Source: Melioribacter roseus P3M-2 (GTDB taxonomy: Bacteria > Bacteroidota > Ignavibacteria > Ignavibacteriales > Melioribacteraceae). Taken from it: a DNA stretch of 64,000 bases. Position numbers and translations under genes: made by a program. Of the stretch, positions 16,565 to 24,794 are shown one piece after another. The notes beneath the pieces were generated by a model. The model was not told the origin of the DNA. It ran no database searches and was given only the letters and a program-made list of their open reading frames with translations. The DNA is taken from the NCBI RefSeq assembly GCF_000279145.1, contig NC_018178.1, positions 1,860,001-1,924,000 of the forward strand, written 5' to 3'. The stretch's first letter is position 1. Each line of letters opens with the position of its first letter.

Positions 16565-17790
16565 TTCAATTCTTTTAATGAATTTACCGCTTCTTTAATA
16601 TCGTGTCCGGTCGGATTTTGAAACACTCGCAGTTCGAATTGAGGGATAACGGCAAGTATGTGATCGAATATATTCGATTGAATTTCTTCGTATTCATTCC
16701 AGTTGGTTGTTTTTGTGAAAACATAAATTTCAATCGGCAAACCTTGAGGTCCCGGCGGTAAATGCCTGACAAGGAACGTCATATCTTTATTGATATCTTC
16801 TCGTTGAAGAAGATATTCTTTGAGATATGCCCTGAAAGTACCTACGTTAGTCATTCTTCTGCCGTTGACGAGAACCGAATCGTCAATGTTGCGTTCTTCG
16901 TTATATTTTTTAATTTCTTCTCGTTTATTCTTTATATAATCTTTCAATAATTGAATACGTTCGAATTTTGCTATCATTTCTTCGGTGCAGAATTTAATGC
17001 TCGATTGATCGATATAAACCGATCTTTTAATTCTTCTGCCGCCTGAGAGAGTCATACCTCTCCAATTCTTAAAGGAATCTTCGATCAATTTATAAGTGGG
17101 AATTACCGTAATGGTTTTGTCCCAGTTTTGGATTTTGATCACATTCAGAGAAATATCGATCACATCTCCGTCCGCTCCGTATTTGGGAACTTCAATCCAG
17201 TCGCCGACTTTAACAAGGTCGTACGAGGAAATCTGAACGCTTGCAACGAACGAAAGGATTGTGTCTCTGAAAACCAGTACCAGCACCGCAGTTAAAGCGC
17301 TCAATCCTCCTAGCAAAGCCCAGGGGGATTCGCCCAGTAATGTGGATATGAAAATTACTCCGCCGAAAATGTATACGATTATTTTGACTACCTGTATATA
17401 TCCTTTAACGGGCTTTTCTTTGAACTTTTCCATCCGGCTCAATACTTCAGTGAAACCCGTCAAAAATCCGCTAATCGTAAAGATTATTAAGAGTACAATG
17501 AGCGCATTAATAACAACGTGAATGAAATTTTCAATCGAAGGAATTGTATACGCGAACAGTTTTATTATTATTAGCGGAGCTATATAAGAAACGTTTTTAA
17601 GAACCCGGTCGTGCAGAAGTATATCGTCGAGTTCGGTTTTTGTGTGCCGCACGAATTTTTTAATTAATCTTAGTAGTATGTTTTTGGTCAAAAAGTATGC
17701 AATAACCGCAAGCAGAAGAATACCGAGAAATTTTATGTTCTCGGCTACAATTGGATATTCTTCCATCAGTTTTTCTATGCTATCCTTCAT
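16561..17790 (-). CDS. MscS-family mechanosensitive channel (YbdG-like)
   Basis: A 409-residue inner-membrane channel with about five N-terminal hydrophobic segments (residues 18-185). The pore-lining TM and first beta strand are LLGGLSALTAVLVLVFRDTILSF and VKVGDWIEVP, the signature of MscS proteins. The C-terminal half carries an insertion (about 270-330) before RRMTNVGTFRAYLKEYL, typical of the YbdG/MscM type rather than small MscS. It releases solutes on membrane tension. First gene of the operon with the ThDP enzyme and cupin. Confidence 0.9.
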   Translation of the reverse strand: MKDSIEKLMEEYPIVAENIKFLGILLLAVIAYFLTKNILLRLIKKFVRHTKTELDDILLHDRVLKNVSYIAPLIIIKLFAYTIPSIENFIHVVINALIVLLIIFTISGFLTGFTEVLSRMEKFKEKPVKGYIQVVKIIVYIFGGVIFISTLLGESPWALLGGLSALTAVLVLVFRDTILSFVASVQISSYDLVKVGDWIEVPKYGADGDVIDISLNVIKIQNWDKTITVIPTYKLIEDSFKNWRGMTLSGGRRIKRSVYIDQSSIKFCTEEMIAKFERIQLLKDYIKNKREEIKKYNEERNIDDSVLVNGRRMTNVGTFRAYLKEYLLQREDINKDMTFLVRHLPPGPQGLPIEIYVFTKTTNWNEYEEIQSNIFDHILAVIPQFELRVFQNPTGHDIKEAVNSLKELK

Positions 17791-17841
17791 ATCCGTCTCT
17801 TTTTATTACAAAATTAATAAAATAATAGTTTTATTCTGAGA

Positions 17842-17867
17842 TTTGCCGCAATAAAATATTATTTTTG
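17842..17867 (+). promoter_or_regulatory. Possible promoter of the EamA gene
   Basis: TATTTTTG at 17860-17867 fits the TAnnTTTG -7 box used by Bacteroidetes-type primary sigma factors. A TTTG lies at 17842-17845, but only 14 bases separate the two, shorter than the usual 19-20. The spacing makes this a weak call. Confidence 0.25.
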
Positions 17868-17889
17868 AAATTTAATAATATAATCGACT

Positions 17890-18807
17890 ATGATTTCCGA
17901 CACAAAAACCAGAGCCTATTTGGCTTGGGCCGCCATCTGCTTGATTTGGGGTACCACATATCTGGCAATCAGAATTGGAGTGGAAGACCTGCCTCCGTTG
18001 CTTTTTGCGGGATTCCGGTGGTTTCTTGCAGGACCCATTTTATTCCTATTCCTTATTAAAAAGGGCTGCCGCCTACCCGGCTGGCAGGACATTAAGCGTT
18101 CTGCGGTTGTAGGTATTCTGCTGTTGGGATTCGGAAACGGATTTGTTGTCTTTTCGGAACAATGGATACCGAGCGGCTTAGCTGCGCTTCTGATTACCAC
18201 TGTTCCTTTTTGGATAGTGGGAATAGAATCGTTTTATGTCAGAGGTTCCAATTTGAATATGAAAATTATTATCGGTTTGCTTGCCGGCATGTCGGGCGTA
18301 ACGCTTATCTTCGGCAGCAATATCATTAGCATATTCGATCCGCATTATATTAAAGGCGTTGCCGGACTTTTCGTTGCCGTAACGAGCTGGTCGGTTGGCA
18401 CCGTTTATTCAAAGTATAATGCTACGGAAGTTCACCCTTTAATGAGCGCCGCCGTACAGATGACAATTGCCGGTACGTTGATGACTTCGGTTAGTCTTAT
18501 TATCGGCGAACATAAAAATTTAACTTTTACTCCCGAAAGCGTTGCGGCGTTTTTCTATCTGTTGATTGTAGGCTCGTTGATAGGATACGGCTCTTATATC
18601 TATGCAATCGAGCATTTGCCCGTTTCTTTCGTTTCAACGTATGCTTATATCAATCCGGTTATAGCGATATTTTTAGGCTGGCTGGTTTTGGACGAAGTAA
18701 TTAATCTGGAATTGTTTTTGTCTTCCGCAATAATCTTGTCCGGCGTCTATCTTGTAAAAAGAGGCAGCGTCGAGGCAAGAACGAAATTAAGCAGGACGGA
18801 CAGATAA
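17890..18807 (+). CDS. EamA/DMT-family transporter
   Basis: A 305-residue drug/metabolite-type exporter with ten predicted helices arranged as two EamA repeats. Repeat 1 begins ICLIWGTTYLAIRIGVE with PPLLFAGFRWFLAG; repeat 2 begins LFVAVTSWSVGTVYSK and ends NPVIAIFLGWLVLDE. These proteins usually export amino acids or other small metabolites; the substrate is unknown. It is monocistronic, divergent from mscS and closed by the terminator at 18785-18823, whose 5' arm lies inside the last codons. Confidence 0.9.
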   Translation: MISDTKTRAYLAWAAICLIWGTTYLAIRIGVEDLPPLLFAGFRWFLAGPILFLFLIKKGCRLPGWQDIKRSAVVGILLLGFGNGFVVFSEQWIPSGLAALLITTVPFWIVGIESFYVRGSNLNMKIIIGLLAGMSGVTLIFGSNIISIFDPHYIKGVAGLFVAVTSWSVGTVYSKYNATEVHPLMSAAVQMTIAGTLMTSVSLIIGEHKNLTFTPESVAAFFYLLIVGSLIGYGSYIYAIEHLPVSFVSTYAYINPVIAIFLGWLVLDEVINLELFLSSAIILSGVYLVKRGSVEARTKLSRTDR

Positions 18808-18823
18808 CCCGCCCTGCTTAATT
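18785..18823. terminator. Bidirectional terminator between EamA and hydrolase genes
   Basis: AATTAAGCAGG-A-CGG (18785-18799) pairs with CCG-C-CCTGCTTAATT (18809-18823), 15 positions with one mismatch. A/T-rich ends on both sides allow termination from either strand, which suits two convergent genes whose stops are only 20 bp apart. Confidence 0.75.
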
Positions 18824-18827
18824 GTTT

Positions 18828-19619
18828 CTAGATTCTTCTTTTCAGAAATCCTTTTATTAAATCGTTTACCGCGCCAGGATTTTCGACCGGCGACATATGT
18901 CCCGAAAGGGGGATTATTGCAAATTCGGAACCGGGTATTTGTTCGGCCATTTTTCGCATTGTTTGGTGAGGAGTTAATCGGTCGAAAGAACCGCATAATA
19001 CAAGAGTGGGAATTTTTATTTCGGGCAGAACGTGCGTTGTGTCGGTTCGGCTCATTATCGCCAAAATCGCTCCTTTGACCCCCGTCGGATTATTCCTGTG
19101 AGCTTTTTCGAGAGTGGATGAGTAATACTCTTCTTTATCTTTAACAGCCTCTTTGGCAAAGCATGTCGGAACGAATTTATTAATAAATGTTTCGAGTCCC
19201 TTGGTATTGATCGTGTCGATATTTGCCGAGCGTTTGATTTTGCCTTCGTTATTGTCGGCTTCGGCTCTTGTATCGCAAAGTATTAGCGCCCTGAATTTAT
19301 TCTGATTCCTTTCAATTGCTCTGAGAGCTATATATCCGCCCATCGACAATCCGCACAATACCGGTTTGCGAAGTTTCATTTCTTTGACCACCATGAACAA
19401 ATCGTCAACGTAGAATTCCATGGTATATTGTCCGTCGCCTATATAGCTTTTGCCCAATCCTCTGACGTCGTAGGTTACGCAATAATATTCGTTTTGGAGT
19501 TCTTTAACCTGACCTTCCCACATTGTATGGTCGTAAGGAAAACCGTGTACGAATACTATCGGTTTATTTTTCGGATCGCCGTAAGTATAAACCGCTATAC
19601 CGTTAATATTGGTTTTCAT
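18828..19619 (-). CDS. Alpha/beta-fold hydrolase
   Basis: A 263-residue cytoplasmic alpha/beta hydrolase. The oxyanion segment is VFVHGFPYDHTMWEGQ, the nucleophile is S92 in GLSMGG, the acid is likely in CGSFDRLTP and the histidine is in LSGHMSPVENP. The layout and length match the 3-oxoadipate enol-lactonase/haloperoxidase-like group, but no aromatic-catabolism neighbours support such a role, so the substrate is open. Convergent with EamA and divergent from the CHASE2 regulator. Confidence 0.85.
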   Translation of the reverse strand: MKTNINGIAVYTYGDPKNKPIVFVHGFPYDHTMWEGQVKELQNEYYCVTYDVRGLGKSYIGDGQYTMEFYVDDLFMVVKEMKLRKPVLCGLSMGGYIALRAIERNQNKFRALILCDTRAEADNNEGKIKRSANIDTINTKGLETFINKFVPTCFAKEAVKDKEEYYSSTLEKAHRNNPTGVKGAILAIMSRTDTTHVLPEIKIPTLVLCGSFDRLTPHQTMRKMAEQIPGSEFAIIPLSGHMSPVENPGAVNDLIKGFLKRRI

Positions 19620-19683
19620 AGCATTTCCTTTATTTATTTTTTCGTAAATTTATTCCCATTAAGAAACCAAAATAATATTTCTG

Positions 19684-22107
19684 ATGGATAAAAACTATTC
19701 GACATTATCTAATTTGTTACGATATAGAAAAATTATTCTTCTGTCGCTGATACTTGCCGGGCTTCTTGTCTCGCTGAATCTGGACTCGATTCTCTATCCG
19801 ATAAACGCCGGGTATGAAAAATTGATGCGTGTGATTGGCGGAGCAAAAGAACCCGACAATTCTATCGTTATTGTTCATATAAATTCGGACGACATCGAAC
19901 AACTGGGAGGCTGGCCTCTCAAAAGAAGTTATTATGCTTTGTTGATAGACAGACTGAACAAGATTGGCGCCGGAAAAATCGGTTTAGAAGTTATGTTTTC
20001 GTCGAGGTTGGCTTTTCAGGAAATTTATAATGATTTGTTGAACGAAGTGTTAAAAAAATCGAATAATGTGGTTTTATCCTCGATTGTTGGGGCTTCCGAT
20101 ACGATTATTTATTCTCAACCCAAATACGATATTCCTTCTCTGAAAACAGGGCATTTGAATTATATTGTTTCGGACGGATACTACGTACCGGAATATATTT
20201 CGGTAAACGGACAAATTGAAAAAGCGTTCGCGGTGGAAATTGCGGGCGATAATTTTACCGAAGGAGACGATTTACTGAAAGTTAATTTTTACAATTCATG
20301 GCGAAAATTTCAAAATTATTCCTTGATAGAATTTTTTGAAGTAATTGAAAATAATCCGACTGAGTTCAAAAAAAAATTTGTTTTAATCGGAGTAAGCGAC
20401 CCAACGATTGCCAAGACGGTTTCCACTTTCTACGATAAGGAACTTCCGGGCGTCGGGTTTCACGCTTTTGTTCTCGATAATATAATTACGAGCCGATCGC
20501 TGAACTACAAATATTCAAATCTTTTGTCGGTTCTAGCAGTGTCGTCGATCCTTATGTTCGTCTTTCTATTGAGATTCGGCTCTCCGGAAGTGCGTATCGT
20601 GATCTATCTGTTTTTCATTCTGATTTCATCATTTGTCCTTTTCAATTATTTCTATGTCGTATTCAATTATACGGCGGCGCTCCTTCCGGCCGTTTTAATC
20701 TTTGCTTTCGAGTTATATATCAGGCTGTCCGTAAATAAACGGCAGGCATTGCTGGCTATGAGCGAAAGCGAATTGTTGAAAAGAACTCTCGAAAGTAAAG
20801 AAGCTTTGCTCGATAGCATTTCGAAGCATTCCGAGCAGGCAAAAGGAGAGTTGCTCAATCAAATAGAAAAATTGAAAAGCGAGATAAAACAACTAAAAGA
20901 GCTCGAGCAGGATTCCGAACCGGCGGAAAAACACGGCGGCAGACACCAATTCGAAAATATTGTTTATAAAAGCGACGAGATGGATAAGATTATAAAAACA
21001 ATTGAAAAAGTTGCGCCTACGGACGCAACTGTTCTAGTGGTCGGAGAAAGCGGCAGCGGCAAAGAACTGGTGGCAAGAGCAATTCATAATTTAAGCAATC
21101 GAAGAGAAAAGGAATTTATCGCTGTTAACTGCGCGGCTTTGACCGAGAGTTTGCTCGAAAGCGAACTTTTCGGCTATGTCAAAGGAGCCTTTACCAATGC
21201 GGTGTCCGACAAAAAAGGCTTGTTCGAAGCTGCCGACGGAGGCACTATATTTCTCGACGAGATCGCCGAAACAAGCGATTCGTTCCAGGCTAAACTTCTG
21301 AGAGTCATCCAGTTCGGCGAATTACAAAAAGTCGGCTCAACGCAAATGCAGAAAATAAACGTGCGTATAATCGCTGCTACAAATAAAAACCTGACTCAAT
21401 TAATAAAAGAAGGCAAATTCAGGGAAGATTTGTATTACAGGCTTAATGTGTTCAACATAGAAATTCCTCCTTTGCGGGAAAGGAAAGAAGACATACCGAT
21501 ACTGGCGGAATATTTTCTGGAATGCGAAGCCGACAATCTGAAATTTTCGAAAGCGGTATTAGACAGTTTGGCGAAGAACGAATGGAAGGGAAACGTTAGA
21601 GAACTCGAATCTATTGTAAAAAGAGCGGCTGTTTTTGCAAAAGCCGAAGGTCGAGATGTAATTCTATTGTCGGATTTGCCGGACGACTACAGGCATTATC
21701 GGAAAGCCGACCTTGAGGATTTTATTCTCGATTCCCTGCGCGCAAAAAAGTTTTCGCACTCTTCCGTAGTGGAAACTGCAAGGGAGATCGGGAACGTAAG
21801 CCGTACGGTTGTGGGCGAAATTTTACGGGGACTCTTTTTTAAGAATTATGTTCAGAACGATTATGACTTCGACGCTGCCGTCAGGTCAATTGCAGGGACG
21901 GACGAGGAAGAGGTTTTGAACAGATTAAAGTCGAAAGCCGCAAAGTATCTTGAAAATATTGAAAACGATTTGAAGAAAATTAAGACCGTCGATTTTGAAG
22001 AAGTCAAAAGAGCTTTCACATCAAAATATAAAAACCTGCCGGTTCGCTATCACGACTATCTCGACGCGGTTATCAGATTTTTGATTTCCCGAACAAAAAA
22101 TAGCTGA
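19684..22107 (+). CDS. Membrane CHASE2 sensor fused to a sigma54-type AAA+ activator domain with GAFTNA loop
   Basis: An 807-residue one-component membrane regulator. Order: TM1 (about 14-34); extracytoplasmic CHASE2 domain (about 35-275, with HINSDDIEQLGGWPL and PGVGFHAFVLDNI); three more TMs (about 280-350); coiled coil (about 355-415); AAA+ domain (about 430-665) with Walker A GESGSGKE (453-460) and Walker B GGTIFLDEI (about 519-527). The sigma54-contacting loop reads GAFTNA (501-506) instead of GAFTGA. The C-terminal 130 residues lack a recognisable Fis helix-turn-helix; ETAREIGNVSRTVVGEIL is a possible divergent one. CHASE2 is normally joined to kinases or cyclases, so direct fusion to an activator domain is unusual. 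The next genes, after a 640-bp spacer, are probable targets. Confidence 0.88.
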   Translation: MDKNYSTLSNLLRYRKIILLSLILAGLLVSLNLDSILYPINAGYEKLMRVIGGAKEPDNSIVIVHINSDDIEQLGGWPLKRSYYALLIDRLNKIGAGKIGLEVMFSSRLAFQEIYNDLLNEVLKKSNNVVLSSIVGASDTIIYSQPKYDIPSLKTGHLNYIVSDGYYVPEYISVNGQIEKAFAVEIAGDNFTEGDDLLKVNFYNSWRKFQNYSLIEFFEVIENNPTEFKKKFVLIGVSDPTIAKTVSTFYDKELPGVGFHAFVLDNIITSRSLNYKYSNLLSVLAVSSILMFVFLLRFGSPEVRIVIYLFFILISSFVLFNYFYVVFNYTAALLPAVLIFAFELYIRLSVNKRQALLAMSESELLKRTLESKEALLDSISKHSEQAKGELLNQIEKLKSEIKQLKELEQDSEPAEKHGGRHQFENIVYKSDEMDKIIKTIEKVAPTDATVLVVGESGSGKELVARAIHNLSNRREKEFIAVNCAALTESLLESELFGYVKGAFTNAVSDKKGLFEAADGGTIFLDEIAETSDSFQAKLLRVIQFGELQKVGSTQMQKINVRIIAATNKNLTQLIKEGKFREDLYYRLNVFNIEIPPLRERKEDIPILAEYFLECEADNLKFSKAVLDSLAKNEWKGNVRELESIVKRAAVFAKAEGRDVILLSDLPDDYRHYRKADLEDFILDSLRAKKFSHSSVVETAREIGNVSRTVVGEILRGLFFKNYVQNDYDFDAAVRSIAGTDEEEVLNRLKSKAAKYLENIENDLKKIKTVDFEEVKRAFTSKYKNLPVRYHDYLDAVIRFLISRTKNS

Positions 22108-22124
22108 GTTGCGGACTAGCCCCC

Positions 22125-22504
22125 GGTCGCTTCGATACGTCCTTCGGACTACTCAGCGACCGCGAGGTTATTTTTCTTAAAACGATGTCTGAGCAACTCT
22201 TGGGGGTAGTGACCGGAAACATTGTAGAGTTTAGTTTAAATTCACAGAAAATAAAGCATGTCGCTTCGATACGTCCTTCGGACTACTCAGCGACCCTGGA
22301 TAAAAATTTATACGGTGTCTGAGTAGCCCCGCAGGGGGTTAGGTACAGAAATATCGGTGATTTTAGCGAAAATAATGATGAGTTATAGATTGATGTTTAG
22401 ATACATTCTTCGGACTACTCATTGATCATGAATAAAATTTAAACGGTGTCTGAGTAGCCCCGAAGGAGCGTATCGAAGACACCGAAGACACCGAGGACAC
22501 CCAC
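22125..22504. repeat. Tandem array of three degenerate ~132-bp units containing hairpin-forming elements
   Basis: Each unit holds a 37-bp element (22125-22161, 22259-22295 and a decayed copy at 22391-22427) and, about 55 bp later, an inverted partner starting near 22182, 22312 and 22443 (core GTCTGAGTAGCCCCG). The period is 130-134 bp. The best element has outer arms GGTCGC/GCGACC and an inner stem GTCC-TTC-GGAC, so it folds into a hairpin in RNA or single-stranded DNA. The array ends in three 9-bp near-repeats, GACACCGAA, GACACCGAG and GACACCCAC (22478-22504). No open frame covers it. Its type matches dispersed palindromic elements of bacterial genomes rather than a coding or CRISPR repeat. 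Confidence 0.85.
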
Positions 22505-22559
22505 GTCGCCGGTGACAGTAACATAATGCCTTACATTAAAAATAAAGTCAACCGCTCAA

Positions 22560-22671
22560 CAAGCCGTTCTTTTCCGCCGCCCTTAACTGACTGAATTCTT
22601 TCTTCCAGGCATTTTCAGCCGGTTTTCCAGGCAATTTTAATTTACAAAAAGTGCGAATTCAAGCCGTTTTC
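22560..22671 (+). promoter_or_regulatory. Three short direct repeats upstream of a sigma54-like promoter, candidate activator sites
   Basis: The motif AGCCGKTTTYC (with small variations) occurs at about 22560-22575, 22616-22628 and 22660-22671, in the same orientation and 45-55 bp apart. All lie upstream of the -24/-12-like sequence at 22685. A second direct repeat, TTCCAGGCA, overlaps the middle copy. Position and orientation suit enhancer sites for an activator, possibly the CHASE2 protein encoded just upstream. This is inference from pattern only. Confidence 0.35.
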
Positions 22672-22684
22672 TAGGGAAATCAAT

Positions 22685-22700
22685 TTGGCACGTTATATGT
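22685..22700 (+). promoter_or_regulatory. Sigma54 (-24/-12)-like promoter of the lipoprotein-barrel-FecR operon
   Basis: TTGGCACG is a full match to the -24 element of sigma54 promoters; the -12 element four bases further reads ATGT where TTGC is expected (two of four match). It lies 48 bp before the start codon of the first lipoprotein, in the only long intergenic region of the window, next to a gene for a sigma54-type activator domain. The weak -12 leaves this as a candidate. Confidence 0.45.
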
Positions 22701-22748
22701 TCTTTCTATGGCGGAATTGTTCATAATCACAAAAATCGGAGGTACAAA

Positions 22749-23825
22749 ATGAAAGTAAGAAGGTCTTATTTGGCAATCCCGGCGGCAATATTATTCTTTG
22801 CATTATTGTTTGCGGGATGTAACGACAACAGTTTAATTACCGAACCCGAATCGGGACTTTCGGTTAAAGCCGCGCTTGAAAAAATAACTTATGAAGACGA
22901 AGCGGTCAACTCTTTCGAACCCAATTTTAATGAAGAAGACGCTATGAATATTTTGGGGAAAGACCTTGCAAAAACCATCTATCCCTTGAGAGTGGGGCAG
23001 GTAATCCACCTTGTAGAGCGCGATCTGCAGATTGAATACGGTCCCGACACTGCTCTGGGCACTCTAACCAAAAGATTCGAAGGGGAATTGTTAATACTCG
23101 GCGCTTTAGACGACGGCTCTAACGTACCCGACACTCTTGTAAAGAAACCGTTTACGACGGTTATGACGCGCAAAATCAAATATGAACGCGTCGACAGCAC
23201 GGGCGATAATCTGGTTGACTGGAAAGTAATCGGAATGTCGTTGCCCGAAGCCGGAACGTCCACCGATAATATTGAAATTACTAAAATCACATTAACAACG
23301 CTCGAAGGCAATTCGGTTACGATTACTTCTCCGAATGATTTCTTCTTCGATCTGGGAAGAAGACTTATGACTGGCGAGCAGACAATGACCGGCGGAAATC
23401 CCGGTAACGGTCAGTACGGAGGAATGGGAATGTCCGGCAATCAAAATCACGGCAACCGGCAATACGGCAACGGAAATGCATACGGCAGCAGAGGTATGCA
23501 CGGTATGATTCCTTATATCAGAAAAAGAGAACCGGTTACAATTACCGTGGAAGTAAAAAGTATTTATGAAGAGCCCGATTTCCTTACGGTTACTCACGGC
23601 GCTTCTGTAATCAATAAAGGCAACAGGGTCAAAGAACGATTTGAATTAATTGATACTCAATTTGACGGCGCGTACTACATACGCACTTACGAAAAGACAA
23701 TCGTTACAAATGCAATGCCCGGGTTTATGCATGCCGTAGTCAATATGCTTCCTCAGGGAGTAATTAAAGATACCGATACACCGGTCGAAGAAAAGACGTG
23801 GGGAATTCCGTATCTTATTCAATAA
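22749..23825 (+). CDS. Lipoprotein of unknown function with Gly/Asn/Met-rich segment
   Basis: A 358-residue protein led by a signal peptide with lipobox LFAGC (Cys26) after MKVRRSYLAIPA, and a strong ribosome site CGGAGG. No known domain is recognised. Residues about 215-255 are low-complexity and rich in Gly, Asn, Met, Tyr and His (GQYGGMGMSGNQNHGNRQYG), which separates two beta-rich parts. It is the first gene behind the -24/-12-like promoter and is followed by another lipoprotein, a barrel protein and a FecR protein. The proposed role is envelope-exposed component of that system (inference). Confidence 0.75.
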   Translation: MKVRRSYLAIPAAILFFALLFAGCNDNSLITEPESGLSVKAALEKITYEDEAVNSFEPNFNEEDAMNILGKDLAKTIYPLRVGQVIHLVERDLQIEYGPDTALGTLTKRFEGELLILGALDDGSNVPDTLVKKPFTTVMTRKIKYERVDSTGDNLVDWKVIGMSLPEAGTSTDNIEITKITLTTLEGNSVTITSPNDFFFDLGRRLMTGEQTMTGGNPGNGQYGGMGMSGNQNHGNRQYGNGNAYGSRGMHGMIPYIRKREPVTITVEVKSIYEEPDFLTVTHGASVINKGNRVKERFELIDTQFDGAYYIRTYEKTIVTNAMPGFMHAVVNMLPQGVIKDTDTPVEEKTWGIPYLIQ

Positions 23826-23860
23826 TTGTTTTATCTTTTAGTTAAATAATTATATTTTAT

Positions 23861-23880
23861 GAGGAGGCGGTTGCCTCCTC
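23861..23880 (+). other. Intercistronic hairpin GAGGAGGC-GGTT-GCCTCCTC
   Basis: A perfect 8-bp stem with a 4-nt loop between the two lipoprotein genes, without a following T run. It could protect or process the polycistronic mRNA, or mask the nearby purine-rich sequence. It is not a classical terminator. Confidence 0.5.
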
Positions 23881-23906
23881 GTACAATTAAAGGCAGGTCG
23901 AGAGAA

Positions 23907-24794
23907 ATGAAAAAGTTTACAATAATACTTTTGATTATTGTTTTTGTATACGGCTGCGGCGAACCTTTGCCGACCGAGCTGACGGAAGTCGACAATAGTT
24001 CGGAAATCGAGTTCGAGGCAGTACCTGCCGAATCGGCTAATTTGGATTACGACAGCACGGGCATTGTCGACCGGAACATCGACAAAAGCGTTGTCGTAAG
24101 CGTGGTGGGCGTACGCAATACGAATTTCAGAACGGTTCAAACGGAAGGATATTATTATGCCATTTTTAACGATAAATCGAGTCCTGTTCAGGCGGGCAAC
24201 GGCCATATGCTGGGATATAAAACCAGACAGATGAACGCCGTATTTTTCAACAATTTTCAGGCGCGGAAAATAGAGCATAAAATCAAATACAGAGTGGGTT
24301 CGGTTTATATAGACACTTTGCTCGGCGTTAAATATTTTGCCTCTCAGCATATGATGAACATGATGGGAAGGATGAATCGGTTCCCGTATTCGAGTAAAGT
24401 GAGTTTCAAAGCAATGAACGGACATCATCAACAGAATATCGAGTTCGATATACCCACGCCTTCCGAAATTACGGGCAGAGTCAGACTAATCGGCAACAGA
24501 GAAGACAGGGATGCGTACTTTGAACTCGAATGGAATCCCGAAGGGCGCGGACGCGTTGAAATAGTTTTTGCCGCAATTAATTCAAACGGTGAAATTAATC
24601 CGCTAATGAGAGTAAGAGGAAATGACAACGGCAATATGAGAGTGCCATTAAATGTTTTTAGAAATATTATTACAGAACATAACCGCTCGCTGGTAATCAG
24701 TTATATCAGGAAAATCGAAAACATAGATAAATTTATTGATGACTCCTATATCGTTTCGGAAAGTATTCATAATATTCGTATCGATCTGCCTTGA
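23907..24794 (+). CDS. Second lipoprotein of unknown function
   Basis: A 295-residue protein with signal MKKFTIILLIIVFVYGCGEP, lipobox VYGC (Cys17). I chose the ATG at 23907 over an in-frame upstream one at 23859 because it gives a proper lipoprotein signal and follows GAGAGAAA. The rest has no recognised domain but looks like a beta-rich extracytoplasmic fold, and includes a Met-rich patch (QHMMNMMGRMNRF) reminiscent of the Met-rich segment of the preceding lipoprotein. Its 3' end overlaps the next gene by 56 bp, supporting co-expression. Confidence 0.75.
   Translation: MKKFTIILLIIVFVYGCGEPLPTELTEVDNSSEIEFEAVPAESANLDYDSTGIVDRNIDKSVVVSVVGVRNTNFRTVQTEGYYYAIFNDKSSPVQAGNGHMLGYKTRQMNAVFFNNFQARKIEHKIKYRVGSVYIDTLLGVKYFASQHMMNMMGRMNRFPYSSKVSFKAMNGHHQQNIEFDIPTPSEITGRVRLIGNREDRDAYFELEWNPEGRGRVEIVFAAINSNGEINPLMRVRGNDNGNMRVPLNVFRNIITEHNRSLVISYIRKIENIDKFIDDSYIVSESIHNIRIDLP

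Noticed and set aside
22125-22504. Repeats resembling a CRISPR array
   Set aside because: Only three degenerate units with a ~132-bp period, no 20-50 bp unique spacers and no cas genes. Internal inverted pairs fit palindromic intergenic elements instead.
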